A stretch of DNA of 26,763 nucleotides from Actinomycetes bacterium (GTDB lineage Bacteria > Actinomycetota > Actinomycetes > S36-B12 > UBA10799). Below are positions 1 to 7,721 of this stretch, one piece after another (position 1 is the stretch's first letter; every line of letters begins with the position of its first letter). The stretch is from the NCBI GenBank assembly GCA_029779995.1, contig JAKOZM010000147.1, positions 1 through 26,763 of the forward strand, read 5' to 3'. The notes beneath the pieces were generated by a model, which did not search any database, had not been told where the DNA came from, and worked only from the letters and a program-made list of their open reading frames with translations. A program made the translations under genes and the position numbers.

Positions 1-370
1 CCCGTGGTGCGGGCGTCTGGTCGCGGCGAGCGGCGTTCTCGGTTTGGAATGCCGCATAGATCTCCAGAAGAGATTTCCGCTGACGGTCAGTCAGCGTTTC
101 GTCGTTCTGCAAGGCCTGCGTCACTGTCACGTCCCCGTGCTGGGGCTCAAGAATGCCTGCCCTGATGTACAGCGACTCGGCGGAGATCTCCAACGCCTTC
201 GCAATCTGAGCCAAAATCTCGGCGCTCGGCTTGCGAAGGCCCCGTTCGACCTGGCTGAGGTAAGGGTTGGAGACGTCCGAAGCCTTGGCCAGTTGTCGCA
301 ACGAAAGTTGCGCAGCTGCCCTTTGCTCGCGGATGTATTCACCCACGCTCGCCATGTCGATCCGAGCCAT
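1..370 (-). CDS. XRE-family helix-turn-helix regulator, partial (3' end beyond window)
   Basis: Reading the minus strand from an ATG at 370 gives about 123 codons with no stop before the window edge, so the C-terminus is missing. The N-terminal two thirds form an XRE/Cro-type HTH: SLRQLAKASDVSNPYLSQVE, then GLRKPSAEILAQIAKALEIS. This layout (HTH, then an YIRAGIL-type segment, then a short helical tail with TDRQRKSLLEIYAAF) is that of a conserved actinobacterial regulator resembling mycobacterial Rv0474. The reading frame conflicts with longer open frames on both strands, but only this one has family-like sequence. No strong Shine-Dalgarno precedes the ATG at 370; an internal ATG at 355 is an alternative start. 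A 28-bp palindrome lies just upstream, suggesting autoregulation (inference). Target genes are unknown. Confidence 0.85.
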   Translation of the reverse strand, partial: MARIDMASVGEYIREQRAAAQLSLRQLAKASDVSNPYLSQVERGLRKPSAEILAQIAKALEISAESLYIRAGILEPQHGDVTVTQALQNDETLTDRQRKSLLEIYAAFQTENAARRDQTPAPR

Positions 371-385
371 ATCTCTATGGTGACC

Positions 386-413
386 CTAAGTGTTTGCAAT
401 TGCAAGCACTTAG
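386..413. promoter_or_regulatory. Near-perfect 28-bp palindrome, probable operator of the XRE regulator
   Basis: The arms read CTAAGTG outwards and TTGCAATTGCAA in the centre; 13 of 14 base pairs match, the exception being 393/406. It sits 16 bp upstream of the regulator start and overlaps a weak minus-strand -10-like hexamer TAGGGT (388-383). It lies in the 62-bp gap between that gene and the asparaginase stop. The size and symmetry fit a site for an HTH dimer. Autorepression is inference. Confidence 0.6.
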
Positions 414-432
414 CAAGCACATGTCGTGCATG

Positions 433-1389
433 TCACATTCGGGGCGGGAGAGCTCCGGGTGCCATGCGCAGGGCCCCGACGGGGCGCCCACCCCCGAGGA
501 CCGGGCGCTCGAGGAGATCCACCACGGCCGGTGGGCTCGCTCCGAGCCACTGCAACGCGGCGGCCGCTACGACCGCCCGCGCCCGGTCAGTTCCGTCGGC
601 GATTTTGACCGCCACACCATAGCGCCGGCCAGCAACCTCTACGGACATCGCCTGCACCCCTTCGGCGCCGTCCTTGGCGGCCAGGGTCGGCACCGCGCGC
701 ATCAGGTGCGACACGTCGCGGGTGGTTCCGCCGACGTACTCGGGAAACTCCCGCATGGCGTGCACAACGAGCGGGGCGGCAGCGGGTAAGCGGGCGAAAC
801 TGCGGGCCAAATCGACCAGCGAAAGCCCCCACAGCGGCGCCCCGCACCCGTCCGTGCTCGCCATTTCGATAGGGCCGGCCAGTTCTTCGATCGTGGCCCG
901 CAAGCTGACCTGCAGCGGGTGGCCCGGGACCAGGTAGTCGGCCACTGGCCAGTCGCGGTGCACGCAGGTCATGAGCATGGCCGCGTGCTTGCCGGAGCAG
1001 TTCATGGCCACTCGCGAGGCAGCGTGACCCGCAGCAACGTACTCCCGCTCGGCAGCGACATCGTAGGGCCAGTCGGCCGGGCACTGGAGGTCGTCCGCAG
1101 ACAGCCCCACGGCGGCCAGCATCTGCCGCACAGCAGCAAGGTGGAACGGTTCCCCGGAGTGCGACGCCGATGCCAGGGCAAGCCATGATCCCGAGAGATC
1201 CAAGCCCGCCGACAGCATCCCGGCTGCTTGCAAGGGTTTCAGCGCAGACCGTGGGTAGATCGCCGTGTCGGGCTCACCAACGGCCAGCAGAACATCGCCC
1301 GCCTCGTCGACGATGACGACCAAGCCCCGATGCACCGACTCGACGACCCCCGACCGCTCGACTTCCACGAGCACTGGTGGTGCCGTCAC
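433..1389 (-). CDS. Asparaginase (asparaginase II family)
   Basis: This 318-aa protein matches the asparaginase II family (Pfam Asparaginase_II type), common in actinobacteria and unrelated in sequence to E. coli AnsB. Visible family blocks are the N-terminal LVEVERSGVVESVHRG, YPRSALKPLQAAGML, ASHSGEPFH, NCSGKHAAML and STDGCGAPLWGLSL. The expected reaction is L-asparagine to aspartate and ammonia in the cytoplasm; no signal peptide is seen. The start is GTG at 1389, overlapping the TGA of the upstream RsiG-like gene by four bases (GTGA), so the two are probably translationally coupled. Substrate preference cannot be read from sequence. The next gene downstream is the XRE regulator, 62 bp away. 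Confidence 0.85.
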   Translation of the reverse strand: MTAPPVLVEVERSGVVESVHRGLVVIVDEAGDVLLAVGEPDTAIYPRSALKPLQAAGMLSAGLDLSGSWLALASASHSGEPFHLAAVRQMLAAVGLSADDLQCPADWPYDVAAEREYVAAGHAASRVAMNCSGKHAAMLMTCVHRDWPVADYLVPGHPLQVSLRATIEELAGPIEMASTDGCGAPLWGLSLVDLARSFARLPAAAPLVVHAMREFPEYVGGTTRDVSHLMRAVPTLAAKDGAEGVQAMSVEVAGRRYGVAVKIADGTDRARAVVAAAALQWLGASPPAVVDLLERPVLGGGRPVGALRMAPGALPPRM

Positions 1390-1922
1390 GAGTCAGCCTT
1401 GAGCACGCCTTCCGGCTTGGCCTCCCCATCTCGATAGCGCCGAGCCAGTTCTCCGGTGAGGGCGTCCTGAACGCGGTGCACGGAGGCACGAGCCTGCGAC
1501 ACCTCCCGCTCCATGTCCCGCAACTGTTCCAATCGCTGCGCCACCTGCTGATCAGTGAGTTCGGCGGGATCGTCCAACCCGGTCCGGGCGATGAGCCGTT
1601 CGACCGCACGCCGCCCGCCCCCGGGAGAATCCACGACATCCAGGCTCGCGAGGTGACTGCCCGCCCCCATCTGCCCGGACAGCGATGCGACCAGGGCATC
1701 AAGATCGAGTTCACCGTCGGAGCCGATCACGCCACTGTTGTCGAGGATGTCGATCCGGCCGTGGAGCATGCGTCGGATGTAGGACAGCCAGGCCTCCTCC
1801 CGCTCAACCTCCTCGCGGCGGGCACGCAGGTCCGCCATCGGCACCGCGGCCAGGTCCGCCACGTACGAGTCGTCGAGGATACGGTCGAGCGCCCGCTTCC
1901 CTTTGGGCTTCATGAGCGACAT
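1386..1922 (-). CDS. rsiG: RsiG/AmfC-like putative c-di-GMP-binding anti-sigma factor
   Basis: A 178-aa protein that resembles the actinobacterial 'aerial mycelium formation protein' AmfC family, characterised in Streptomyces as RsiG, the c-di-GMP-dependent anti-sigma factor of WhiG. RsiG binds c-di-GMP through a motif E-x3-S-x2-R-x3-Q-x3-D repeated on two antiparallel helices. Here two copies are visible: E43-S47-R50-H54-D58 and E138-S142-R145-H149-D153, both with His in place of Gln. A linker of about 80 residues separates them. The open frame extends upstream, but that extension overlaps the divergent gene and looks unconserved. ATG 1922 is preceded by TACAGT six bases upstream, so it may be leaderless; ATG 1913 with GGAG eleven bases upstream is the alternative. 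It overlaps the asparaginase start. No WhiG-like sigma factor is in the window. Confidence 0.72.
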   Translation of the reverse strand: MSLMKPKGKRALDRILDDSYVADLAAVPMADLRARREEVEREEAWLSYIRRMLHGRIDILDNSGVIGSDGELDLDALVASLSGQMGAGSHLASLDVVDSPGGGRRAVERLIARTGLDDPAELTDQQVAQRLEQLRDMEREVSQARASVHRVQDALTGELARRYRDGEAKPEGVLKADS

Positions 1923-1996
1923 TTCTCCACTGTAGACGTGGCTGGCAAATGGGTGCAGATGCTCAAACCAAGATCTTCGCGGCCGATCATCAGAGT

Positions 1997-2836
1997 ATGG
2001 ACATGGCCACCCAACTACGCGATGCGGCATCGCGGGGGATGTCGGGGCATCTGGACGCAGTGAGCGTTCGCCTCTCGGGTCAGATCTGGCTGCGCGAGGG
2101 GCGCGTGTGCACAGTGTCGTTGTCATCGGCCACGCCGGCCCTGGGCATGCGCCTGGTCAGCGGTGGCAAGTTGAGTCTGAACAGTCTGGGCACGGCGTTG
2201 GCCACCCAGAAGCAGAATCCGGCGATGCGTCTCGGCGATGTGCTGGTCCGCCTGGGACTGGTCACTCGCAATGACGTTGAGGCGATCGCCTGGGAGCAGA
2301 TGAGCGATGGCATGGCCACTCTCCTGGAGTTGCGTGACGCCGCCTGCACGTTCACCCCGGTCCCCGCGGCATCGTGCCCGCCCGCCGGACCGACGGTGGA
2401 AGAGGCCATCGCGGCCGCCCAGTCACGCGCAGCACGCTGGCAGGAAGTCGTGCGCATGGTGGGTGGTTCGGACACGGTCGCCGAGCTCACCGATGACGTG
2501 ATGGGTGGTCATGACATGACCCTGCGACCTGAGGAGTGGGCGCTGCTGTGCCGCATCGACGGCCGTCGCACGCTGGCCAACATCGCGGATCAGGCCGGTT
2601 TCACCATCCTCGAAGGGGCTTCGATCCTGCAGGGACTGCTGGCCGCCGGTCTGGTGACAGTTCCGCAAGTGCCGCTGGTGCCGGCACCGGCCCCCGTCTC
2701 GGCGCAAACGCCGACTCCTGCCCCGACAACCACGGGATGGACCAGCAAGACCGACCTCTTTGACGATCCCTCGGACCTGCTGCGCGAACTCTCGGAGTTG
2801 GGCGGCGCGGAATTCAGCGGGCGGCGCCACATCTAA
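1997..2836 (+). CDS. PATAN/DUF4388-like regulatory protein
   Basis: About 279 aa from ATG 1997. The N-terminal 100 residues (SGHLDAVSVRLSGQIWLREG, VCTVSLSS, then MRLGDVLVRLGLVTRNDVEA) look like a DUF4388/PATAN module, a domain named from cyanobacterial PatA and associated with two-component and pilus or gliding regulation. A middle winged-helix-like segment follows (EEWALLCRIDGRRTLANIAD, then ILQGLLAAGLV). The C-terminus is Pro/Thr-rich, then acidic (DLFDDPSDLLRELSELGG), and ends in a short basic tail. There are no membrane segments. It is divergent from the RsiG-like gene, with 74 bp between starts. The start is uncertain: 1949 and 2003 are also possible and no Shine-Dalgarno is clear. The domain call is tentative and the function unknown. 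Confidence 0.6.
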   Translation: MDMATQLRDAASRGMSGHLDAVSVRLSGQIWLREGRVCTVSLSSATPALGMRLVSGGKLSLNSLGTALATQKQNPAMRLGDVLVRLGLVTRNDVEAIAWEQMSDGMATLLELRDAACTFTPVPAASCPPAGPTVEEAIAAAQSRAARWQEVVRMVGGSDTVAELTDDVMGGHDMTLRPEEWALLCRIDGRRTLANIADQAGFTILEGASILQGLLAAGLVTVPQVPLVPAPAPVSAQTPTPAPTTTGWTSKTDLFDDPSDLLRELSELGGAEFSGRRHI

Positions 2837-2866
2837 AGTGACGCGGCGGCGGATACCCTGCTGACT

Positions 2867-3910
2867 ATGCCATTGGGGTCCTTGACGATCAACGCTGAAC
2901 CCGGGGCAATCGCAGACGCCCTGCTGGCCCGGCTGCCGCTGACCGCGGCCACGGGTGACACCGCAGACATCATCGTCACCACGACCGCACCGGCTGTCAG
3001 CGCGCACCACGTGATCCTGCACGGCCCGGTCACTGACGCGGTGGACACCTGGGACGTCGATGTCCCTCCCCAGACCGTTGCCGGCGCTCTCTGGTTGAGC
3101 CCGGACCAGCCTGACGCCGCGGATGCGGCCGTAGCCTGGCTCACCCTGCGGCTGCAGACCCCCACCACACCCCTGAGCGACCTCACCGACAACAACGGCC
3201 GGGCGTTGCGCTGGTCGGTGGTCTCGGCGACGACTGTGCCCTTCACGACCTCGCAGCCCGCGGCGGTTGAACCGGCAGCGGTCAAGGCCTGGGTCGATGC
3301 CCAGCCCGCCGTACTGGAACTCGGCGAAGCAGTACAGCGCGTCGGTGGGGACACCGCGGAGGCAGTGATGGCCTCCGTTCGGCGGTTCCGGACGGCGGTG
3401 GCCGGCCTGCGAGAGCTCGGGGCATCCCCCGCCGTGCCCGATGCGGTGGATGTCGCGGTGGCTGAACACCTGCGACAGGTGCAACGGACCGGGTTCGCCC
3501 GGTGGCGCGGGGGTAAGGCCCGGGCGGCGAGCCAGGCCGCCCTGCAGGATGTGGTGCGGGCCCAGGCGAAATCCAGCCTGCAGGAGGTGCTCGCCGCGCG
3601 GGAGGCCGATGTCGCCGAGCAATCGCGCCGGGAACTGGACAGGCAGTCGCGACAGGAACTGGTGGCGAACGTGCAGTCAGCGGCCTTGGCGCTCGTTCTG
3701 CCGATGGAACCTGATTTTGACCACGTTCCCCGGTCGTGGGGCACCGGCACGCCGCAACCCCGGCGCTACGTCTTCGTTCATGAGGACCACCTGGACCTGT
3801 TCGAGGACTTTGCGGTCACCGTCCGGGGTGCCGACATGACGTCGGGGCAGGCGGTGTGCGCGCTGGTCGCCTCCGGGTTCAGCCTGCCTGCGCTGCGCAC
3901 AGGGGCGTAG
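2867..3910 (+). CDS. Hypothetical protein, 347 aa
   Basis: I do not recognise this protein. It begins at ATG 2867, 30 bp after the PATAN-like gene, and is probably co-transcribed with it. The N-terminal 110 residues look like an alpha/beta domain rich in Thr, Val and Ala. Residues about 140-270 are Ala/Glu/Arg/Gln-rich and should be helical, with a basic patch (FARWRGGKARAASQ) and a charged stretch (EADVAEQSRRELDRQSRQEL) that could form a coiled coil. The C-terminus has FVHEDHLDLFEDFAV followed by a hydrophobic end. No signal peptide or membrane segment is seen. It ends four bases before the convergent glgA stop. GC-rich third positions support real coding. Confidence 0.75.
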   Translation: MPLGSLTINAEPGAIADALLARLPLTAATGDTADIIVTTTAPAVSAHHVILHGPVTDAVDTWDVDVPPQTVAGALWLSPDQPDAADAAVAWLTLRLQTPTTPLSDLTDNNGRALRWSVVSATTVPFTTSQPAAVEPAAVKAWVDAQPAVLELGEAVQRVGGDTAEAVMASVRRFRTAVAGLRELGASPAVPDAVDVAVAEHLRQVQRTGFARWRGGKARAASQAALQDVVRAQAKSSLQEVLAAREADVAEQSRRELDRQSRQELVANVQSAALALVLPMEPDFDHVPRSWGTGTPQPRRYVFVHEDHLDLFEDFAVTVRGADMTSGQAVCALVASGFSLPALRTGA

Positions 3911-3914
3911 CGCG

Positions 3915-5078
3915 TCAGCTGCGAGCGTCGATCGCCGCCTGGTAGACCTCCACCGTCCGGGCAGCGATCGCGTCCCAGCCGAACTGCGAGACCGCCCGCT
4001 CCCGCCCGGCCCGCCCCATGTCGCGCGCGCGCTGCGGATCCGCGATCACCGCGTTGATGGCCCGAGCGAAGTCAGCCTCGAAGCTCGCTGTGTCCGCTGC
4101 GTCATAATGCACGAGCAGACCCGTCTGCCCGTCCACGACGACCTCGGGAATGCCGCCGACGTCGCTGGCCACGACCGGTGCCTCGCACCCCATCGCCTCC
4201 AGATTCACGATGCCCAGAGGCTCGTACACACTCGGGCACGCGAAGACCAGCGCGTGACTGAGCAGTTGCCGCACATCGGAGCGGTCGAGGTGGCCGTTGA
4301 GCCAGTACACGTCGTCGCGGCGCTCCCGCAGGGTGTCGATCGCGTCGGACACCTCCTGGCCGAGTTCGGGTGTATCCGGGGATGAGGCGCACAGCACGAT
4401 CGGGACGGAGTCGTCGAACTCGAGAGCGGCTCGTAGCAGGTGGTTGATGCCCTTCTGCCGGGTGATCCGGCCCACGAACAGCACGAACGGCTTGGCCGGG
4501 TCGATCCCGTACCGTTCAAGGGCGTCGACCTCCGCCACCCGGCGATAGGTCGCCGTATCGATGCCGTTGTGCACGACGTGGACTTTCCCCGGGTCGACGA
4601 ACGGGTAGCAGTCCAGCACATCGGCGCGCATGCCGGCACTCACGGCGATGATGGCATCAGCGTGCGCGTAAGCGGTGCTTTCCACCCAGGAGCTGATGGC
4701 ATAGCCGCCGCCGAGCTGCTCGCGCTTCCACGGGCGCCGAGGTTCCAGGGAGTGGGCCGTGATGACGTGCGGAATGTCATGCAGCAGGCCCGCGAGGTGA
4801 CCGCCCAGATTCGCGTACCAGGTATGCGAGTGGGCGACATCGCAGCCAACCACCGCATCTGCGATCCCCAGATCCACCCCGAGCGTCTGCAACGCGGCAT
4901 TGGCCTGCGCGAGGTAGTCCGGGACGGCGTGCGCCGTCGCATCGGCGCGAGGCTGCCCGAAACAGTGCACATCGACATCGATCAATGTGCGCAATTCGGG
5001 CACGAGGTGTTCGACGTGGACGCCAGCACCACCGTAGATGTCAGGGGGCCATTCTCGGGTCAGAATCGCTGTTCGCAC
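3915..5078 (-). CDS. glgA: GT4-family glycogen synthase / maltose-1-phosphate synthase GlgA(GlgM)
   Basis: A GT-B glycosyltransferase of family GT4. Family marks are [19 protein letters not shown] at the N-terminus, [15 protein letters not shown], the nucleotide-binding [14 protein letters not shown], and [16 protein letters not shown], which holds the E-x7-E motif. This is the actinobacterial enzyme type (Rv1212c-like); in mycobacteria it transfers glucose from ADP-glucose to glucose-1-phosphate to make maltose-1-phosphate for alpha-glucan, and was earlier called glycogen synthase. Starting at GTG 5078 gives 387 aa and an N-terminus [12 protein letters not shown] that fits the family; the open frame reaches a TTG two codons earlier. 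A TAGCCT hexamer six bases upstream suggests a leaderless mRNA. It is divergent from glgC, which supplies its ADP-glucose. Confidence 0.9.
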   Translation of the reverse strand: MRTAILTREWPPDIYGGAGVHVEHLVPELRTLIDVDVHCFGQPRADATAHAVPDYLAQANAALQTLGVDLGIADAVVGCDVAHSHTWYANLGGHLAGLLHDIPHVITAHSLEPRRPWKREQLGGGYAISSWVESTAYAHADAIIAVSAGMRADVLDCYPFVDPGKVHVVHNGIDTATYRRVAEVDALERYGIDPAKPFVLFVGRITRQKGINHLLRAALEFDDSVPIVLCASSPDTPELGQEVSDAIDTLRERRDDVYWLNGHLDRSDVRQLLSHALVFACPSVYEPLGIVNLEAMGCEAPVVASDVGGIPEVVVDGQTGLLVHYDAADTASFEADFARAINAVIADPQRARDMGRAGRERAVSQFGWDAIAARTVEVYQAAIDARS

Positions 5079-5114
5079 GGTCAAAGGCTATGTCCATTGC
5101 GTAACGTGATGCAT
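5079..5114. promoter_or_regulatory. Overlapping divergent glgA/glgC promoters, both apparently leaderless
   Basis: Only 36 bp separate the two preferred start codons. On the minus strand TAGCCT (5090-5085) lies six bases before the glgA GTG. On the plus strand TAACGT (5102-5107) lies seven bases before the glgC GTG. Such spacing places transcription starts at the start codons. The -35 region of each would then fall on the -10/start area of the other; neither -35 is a good consensus. This is motif reading only. Confidence 0.45.
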
Positions 5115-6338
5115 GTGAGAGAAGGCCCAAGTGTTCTGGGAATCGTCCTCGCGGGCGGCGAAGGTAAGCGGCTGATGCCGCTCACAGCGGACCGCGCCAA
5201 ACCTGCCGTGCCGTTCGGTGGGGCCTACCGGTTGATCGACTTCGTTCTGTCGAACATGGTCAACGGCGGCATCTCGAAGGTATGCGTGCTGACCCAGTAC
5301 AAGTCCCACTCCTTGGACCGCCACATCACCACGACGTGGCGGATGTCGAACCTCATGGGCGATTACGTCACTCCTGTCCCCGCGCAGCAGCGCCTGGGAC
5401 CGCGGTGGTACATGGGGTCTGCCGACGCGATCTACCAGAGCCTGAACCTCGTCTACGACGAGCGCCCCGACTACGTGGCCGTCTTCGGTGCTGACCACAT
5501 CTACCGGATGGATCCCTGGCAGATGCTGGATCAGCACATGGATTCGGGAGCGGGTGTCACCGTGGCTGGCATTCGCATGCCGCGCGCCGAAGCCTCGCCG
5601 TTCGGCGTGATCGAGACCGACGCCGGCGGGGAGCGCATCAGCGCGTTCCATGAGAAGCCTGCCGACCCGCCGGCCATCCCCGACAGTCCCGAACAGTCCT
5701 ACGTATCCATGGGCAACTACATCTTCACCACGGATGTGCTGGTGGAGGCGCTGCGTATCGATGCCGGGGATGAGGGTTCCGTACACGACATGGGCGGCAA
5801 CATCATCCCCATGCTCACCGACCAGGGTCTGGCGCACGTGTACGACTTCTCTGACAACGAGGTCCCCGGTGTGACGGAGCGCGACCGCGGCTACTGGCGC
5901 GACGTGGGGAGCCTCGATGCCTACCACGATGCCCACATGGATCTGATCAGCGTCCACCCAGTGTTCAACCTGTACAACCGCAAGTGGCCGATTCTGACCT
6001 CGCTGCCGCCGCTGCCGCCAGCCAAGTTCGCTCTTGGCGGTAACGCGCATGAGTCGATGGTGGGCGCGGGGTCGATCATCTCCGGTGGCCACGTGCGACA
6101 GTCGGTGTTGTCCTTCGACGTGCGGGTTGCCGAGGGCGCGTTCGTGGAGGGGTCTGTGCTGTCCCCCGGCACGCGCGTGGGCAAGAACGCCGTGGTCCGC
6201 CGGGCCATCATCGACAAGTACGTCACCATCCCGGATGGGGCTCAGATCGGCGTCGACCTCGAGCGTGACCGGGACCGTTTCACGGTCTCCGAGGCAGGCA
6301 TTGTCGTTATCGGCAAGGGCGCGCGCGTCGAGATCTAG
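5115..6338 (+). CDS. glgC: Glucose-1-phosphate adenylyltransferase (ADP-glucose pyrophosphorylase)
   Basis: GlgC makes ADP-glucose from ATP and glucose-1-phosphate, the committed step of glycogen/alpha-glucan synthesis. The nucleotidyltransferase signature [20 protein letters not shown] and [19 protein letters not shown] is at the N-terminus, followed by [34 protein letters not shown] and [18 protein letters not shown]. The C-terminal third is the left-handed beta-helix ([29 protein letters not shown]). GTG 5115 is preferred because it gives [15 protein letters not shown], matching the mycobacterial N-terminus, and 407 aa; ATG 5109 is two codons upstream. No Shine-Dalgarno is visible, consistent with a leaderless transcript. 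Its divergent neighbour glgA uses the product. Confidence 0.95.
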   Translation: MREGPSVLGIVLAGGEGKRLMPLTADRAKPAVPFGGAYRLIDFVLSNMVNGGISKVCVLTQYKSHSLDRHITTTWRMSNLMGDYVTPVPAQQRLGPRWYMGSADAIYQSLNLVYDERPDYVAVFGADHIYRMDPWQMLDQHMDSGAGVTVAGIRMPRAEASPFGVIETDAGGERISAFHEKPADPPAIPDSPEQSYVSMGNYIFTTDVLVEALRIDAGDEGSVHDMGGNIIPMLTDQGLAHVYDFSDNEVPGVTERDRGYWRDVGSLDAYHDAHMDLISVHPVFNLYNRKWPILTSLPPLPPAKFALGGNAHESMVGAGSIISGGHVRQSVLSFDVRVAEGAFVEGSVLSPGTRVGKNAVVRRAIIDKYVTIPDGAQIGVDLERDRDRFTVSEAGIVVIGKGARVEI

Positions 6339-6345
6339 GCGGATT

Positions 6346-6388
6346 GCCGCAGCTGTGCGGCGACGATTGGGCAGTCGTTGCGACGACT
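6346..6388. terminator. Two tandem hairpins between convergent glgC and HMG-CoA lyase genes
   Basis: Two perfect 6-bp hairpins with 4-base loops follow the glgC stop: GCCGCA-GCTG-TGCGGC (6346-6361) and AGTCGT-TGCG-ACGACT (6373-6388). Neither has a U-tract, which is common in actinobacteria. The remaining 124 bp of this 174-bp convergent gap show nothing else I can support. A role as bidirectional terminator is inference. Confidence 0.4.
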
Positions 6389-6512
6389 CGCCGTGGCAAT
6401 TCGCACCTTCTGCCGAGTTGCTCGCCACCCGGGGTGGTCCGTCGAACACCTCCACCGGCGGACCGCAGCCGCCACCCGGGCCAAATTCGCAGTACAACCG
6501 CCTCACCCACGT

Positions 6513-7400
6513 TCAGACCGGCGGGAACGGACCCGCCTTCGCCACCAGCCCCGGGGTAGGCCGACCCAGTTGCCCACCGAGCCACTCACTGGCCGCACAC
6601 AACACGTCCAGGTCCAGGCCAGTCTCGAAACCCGACCGTTCGAGGGCAAAGACCAGGTCCTCCGTAGCAATGTTGCCGGTCGCCCGTGGCGCGAACGGGC
6701 ACCCGCCAATTCCGCCCAGCGATGCATCCAGCACCGTGACACCGGCATCAGCAGCCGCCAGGGCGCTGGCATAACCGGTGTTGCGGGTGTTGTGCACATG
6801 GACGCGCAAGCGGGCGTCGGTCACAGCCCGCACGGCATCCACCCGGCGGTACACGTCGGCCGGCACGGCGACCCCGATCGTGTCGGCGATGGCCAGTTCC
6901 TCAATCCCGTCGCTGACCGCCGCAGCCACATCGACCAAGCGGGAGACCTCGATCTCACCTTCATAGGGGCAGCCGAACGACGCACTCATGGTCACGCTCA
7001 CCGGTAGGCCAACAGCCTGGGCGCGGGGAACGATGGCCTGAACAGCACCGATCGCCTCTGCTGTGGTCATCCCCTGATTCTTCAGGCTGAAGGTGTCGCT
7101 GACCATGACCACGAGATTGACTTCGGTCACCTGCGTGGTCAGTGCCCGGCGAAACCCGCGCTCGTTGAGGACCAACCCGATGTAGCTGGCCGCTGCGGGC
7201 ACGAGCCGCTCCAGCACCGCTTCCCCATCGGCCATCTGGGGCACACGTTTGGGGTTGACGAAACTCGCCGCTTCTATGCGCGTGATACCCGCCGCCACAC
7301 ACCGGCTGATGAACTCAACCTTGGTGTCGGTGGACAGGGTCACGGCCTCGTTCTGCAGGCCATCGCGCGGGCCGACCTCAACGATCTGGATCGCACTCAT
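6513..7400 (-). CDS. Hydroxymethylglutaryl-CoA lyase family protein
   Basis: A 295-aa HMGL-like TIM-barrel enzyme. HMG-CoA lyase cleaves 3-hydroxy-3-methylglutaryl-CoA to acetyl-CoA and acetoacetate, the last step of leucine breakdown. Seen here are VEVGPRDGLQNE (catalytic Arg, metal-binding Asp), EAASFVNPKRVPQMAD, SVTMSASFGCPYEGE, an HxH metal motif, and GGIGGCPFAPRATGNIATED with the active-site Cys and metal-binding Asn. The HxH motif is followed by NTRNTGYA where the classical enzyme has DTYGQA, so the exact acyl-CoA substrate is less certain. ATG 7400 overlaps the TGA of the Dabb gene (ATGA), so the pair is coupled. No other leucine-degradation gene is in the window. Confidence 0.85.
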   Translation of the reverse strand: MSAIQIVEVGPRDGLQNEAVTLSTDTKVEFISRCVAAGITRIEAASFVNPKRVPQMADGEAVLERLVPAAASYIGLVLNERGFRRALTTQVTEVNLVVMVSDTFSLKNQGMTTAEAIGAVQAIVPRAQAVGLPVSVTMSASFGCPYEGEIEVSRLVDVAAAVSDGIEELAIADTIGVAVPADVYRRVDAVRAVTDARLRVHVHNTRNTGYASALAAADAGVTVLDASLGGIGGCPFAPRATGNIATEDLVFALERSGFETGLDLDVLCAASEWLGGQLGRPTPGLVAKAGPFPPV

Positions 7401-7678
7401 GAAACGGCGTCAATCACCGCCCGGCGCGCCAGCCGGGGTCGCAGCCAGGCCAGCAGTGCCTGATGTTCGGGGTGTTCCAGATAGCCGACCAAACCCGGCT
7501 CGTCGGCATGCGTACTGCGCAGCACCAGATCGTAGGCTCCGTCGCGGTGCAACGCGTCTGCGAGCACCTCGATACTGAGCAGATCGGGAATCTTGCCGTC
7601 CATGTACTGCAGGCGTTCCACCGCTTCGATCGTGTCGGCCGGGTCGGTGAGTTTCATCATGACGACATGAGTGATCAC
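7397..7678 (-). CDS. Dabb-family (stress-responsive A/B barrel) protein
   Basis: A 93-aa protein with the Dabb pattern: ITHVVMMKLTDP at the start, a central DGAYDLVLRSTHADEPGLVGYLEHPEHQ-like segment (kept short here; about residues 46-75), and a final ARRAVIDAVS. Dabb proteins form dimeric alpha-beta barrels of varied or unknown function. The start is GTG 7678. A TACTCT hexamer lies six bases upstream, so the mRNA is probably leaderless. It overlaps the HMG-CoA lyase start by four bases, and might assist or regulate that enzyme, but this is only context. Confidence 0.8.
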   Translation of the reverse strand: MITHVVMMKLTDPADTIEAVERLQYMDGKIPDLLSIEVLADALHRDGAYDLVLRSTHADEPGLVGYLEHPEHQALLAWLRPRLARRAVIDAVS

Positions 7679-7684
7679 AGGCTC

Positions 7685-7713
7685 AGAGTATCGCTGCCAA
7701 CAGCGACGCCCAA
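7685..7713 (-). promoter_or_regulatory. Promoter of the Dabb-HMG-CoA lyase pair
   Basis: On the minus strand TTGGGC (7713-7708), a 17-bp spacer and TACTCT (7690-7685) precede the GTG at 7678 by six bases, fitting a leaderless start. The spacer also holds a 6-bp hairpin, TCGCTG-CCAA-CAGCGA (7691-7706), 16 bp past the arsA stop, which could end ars transcription. Together they suggest that the pair is not part of the ars operon. Confidence 0.5.
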
Positions 7714-7721
7714 TGCATCGG

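Noticed and set aside
127..420. 97-aa minus-strand frame overlapping the XRE regulator
   Set aside because: The other minus-strand frame from 370 encodes a clear HTH; this one is Arg/Ser-rich shadow sequence.
2423..3622. 399-aa minus-strand open frame opposite the PATAN-like and 347-aa genes
   Set aside because: Gly/Arg/Gln-rich shadow sequence without any domain; the plus-strand frames have better starts, spacing and protein-like composition, though the 347-aa protein is itself unrecognised.
4440..5108. Long upstream extension of the glgC frame (would give a 632-aa protein)
   Set aside because: The extension runs antisense through glgA and has no GlgC-like sequence; GTG 5115 gives the family N-terminus and length.
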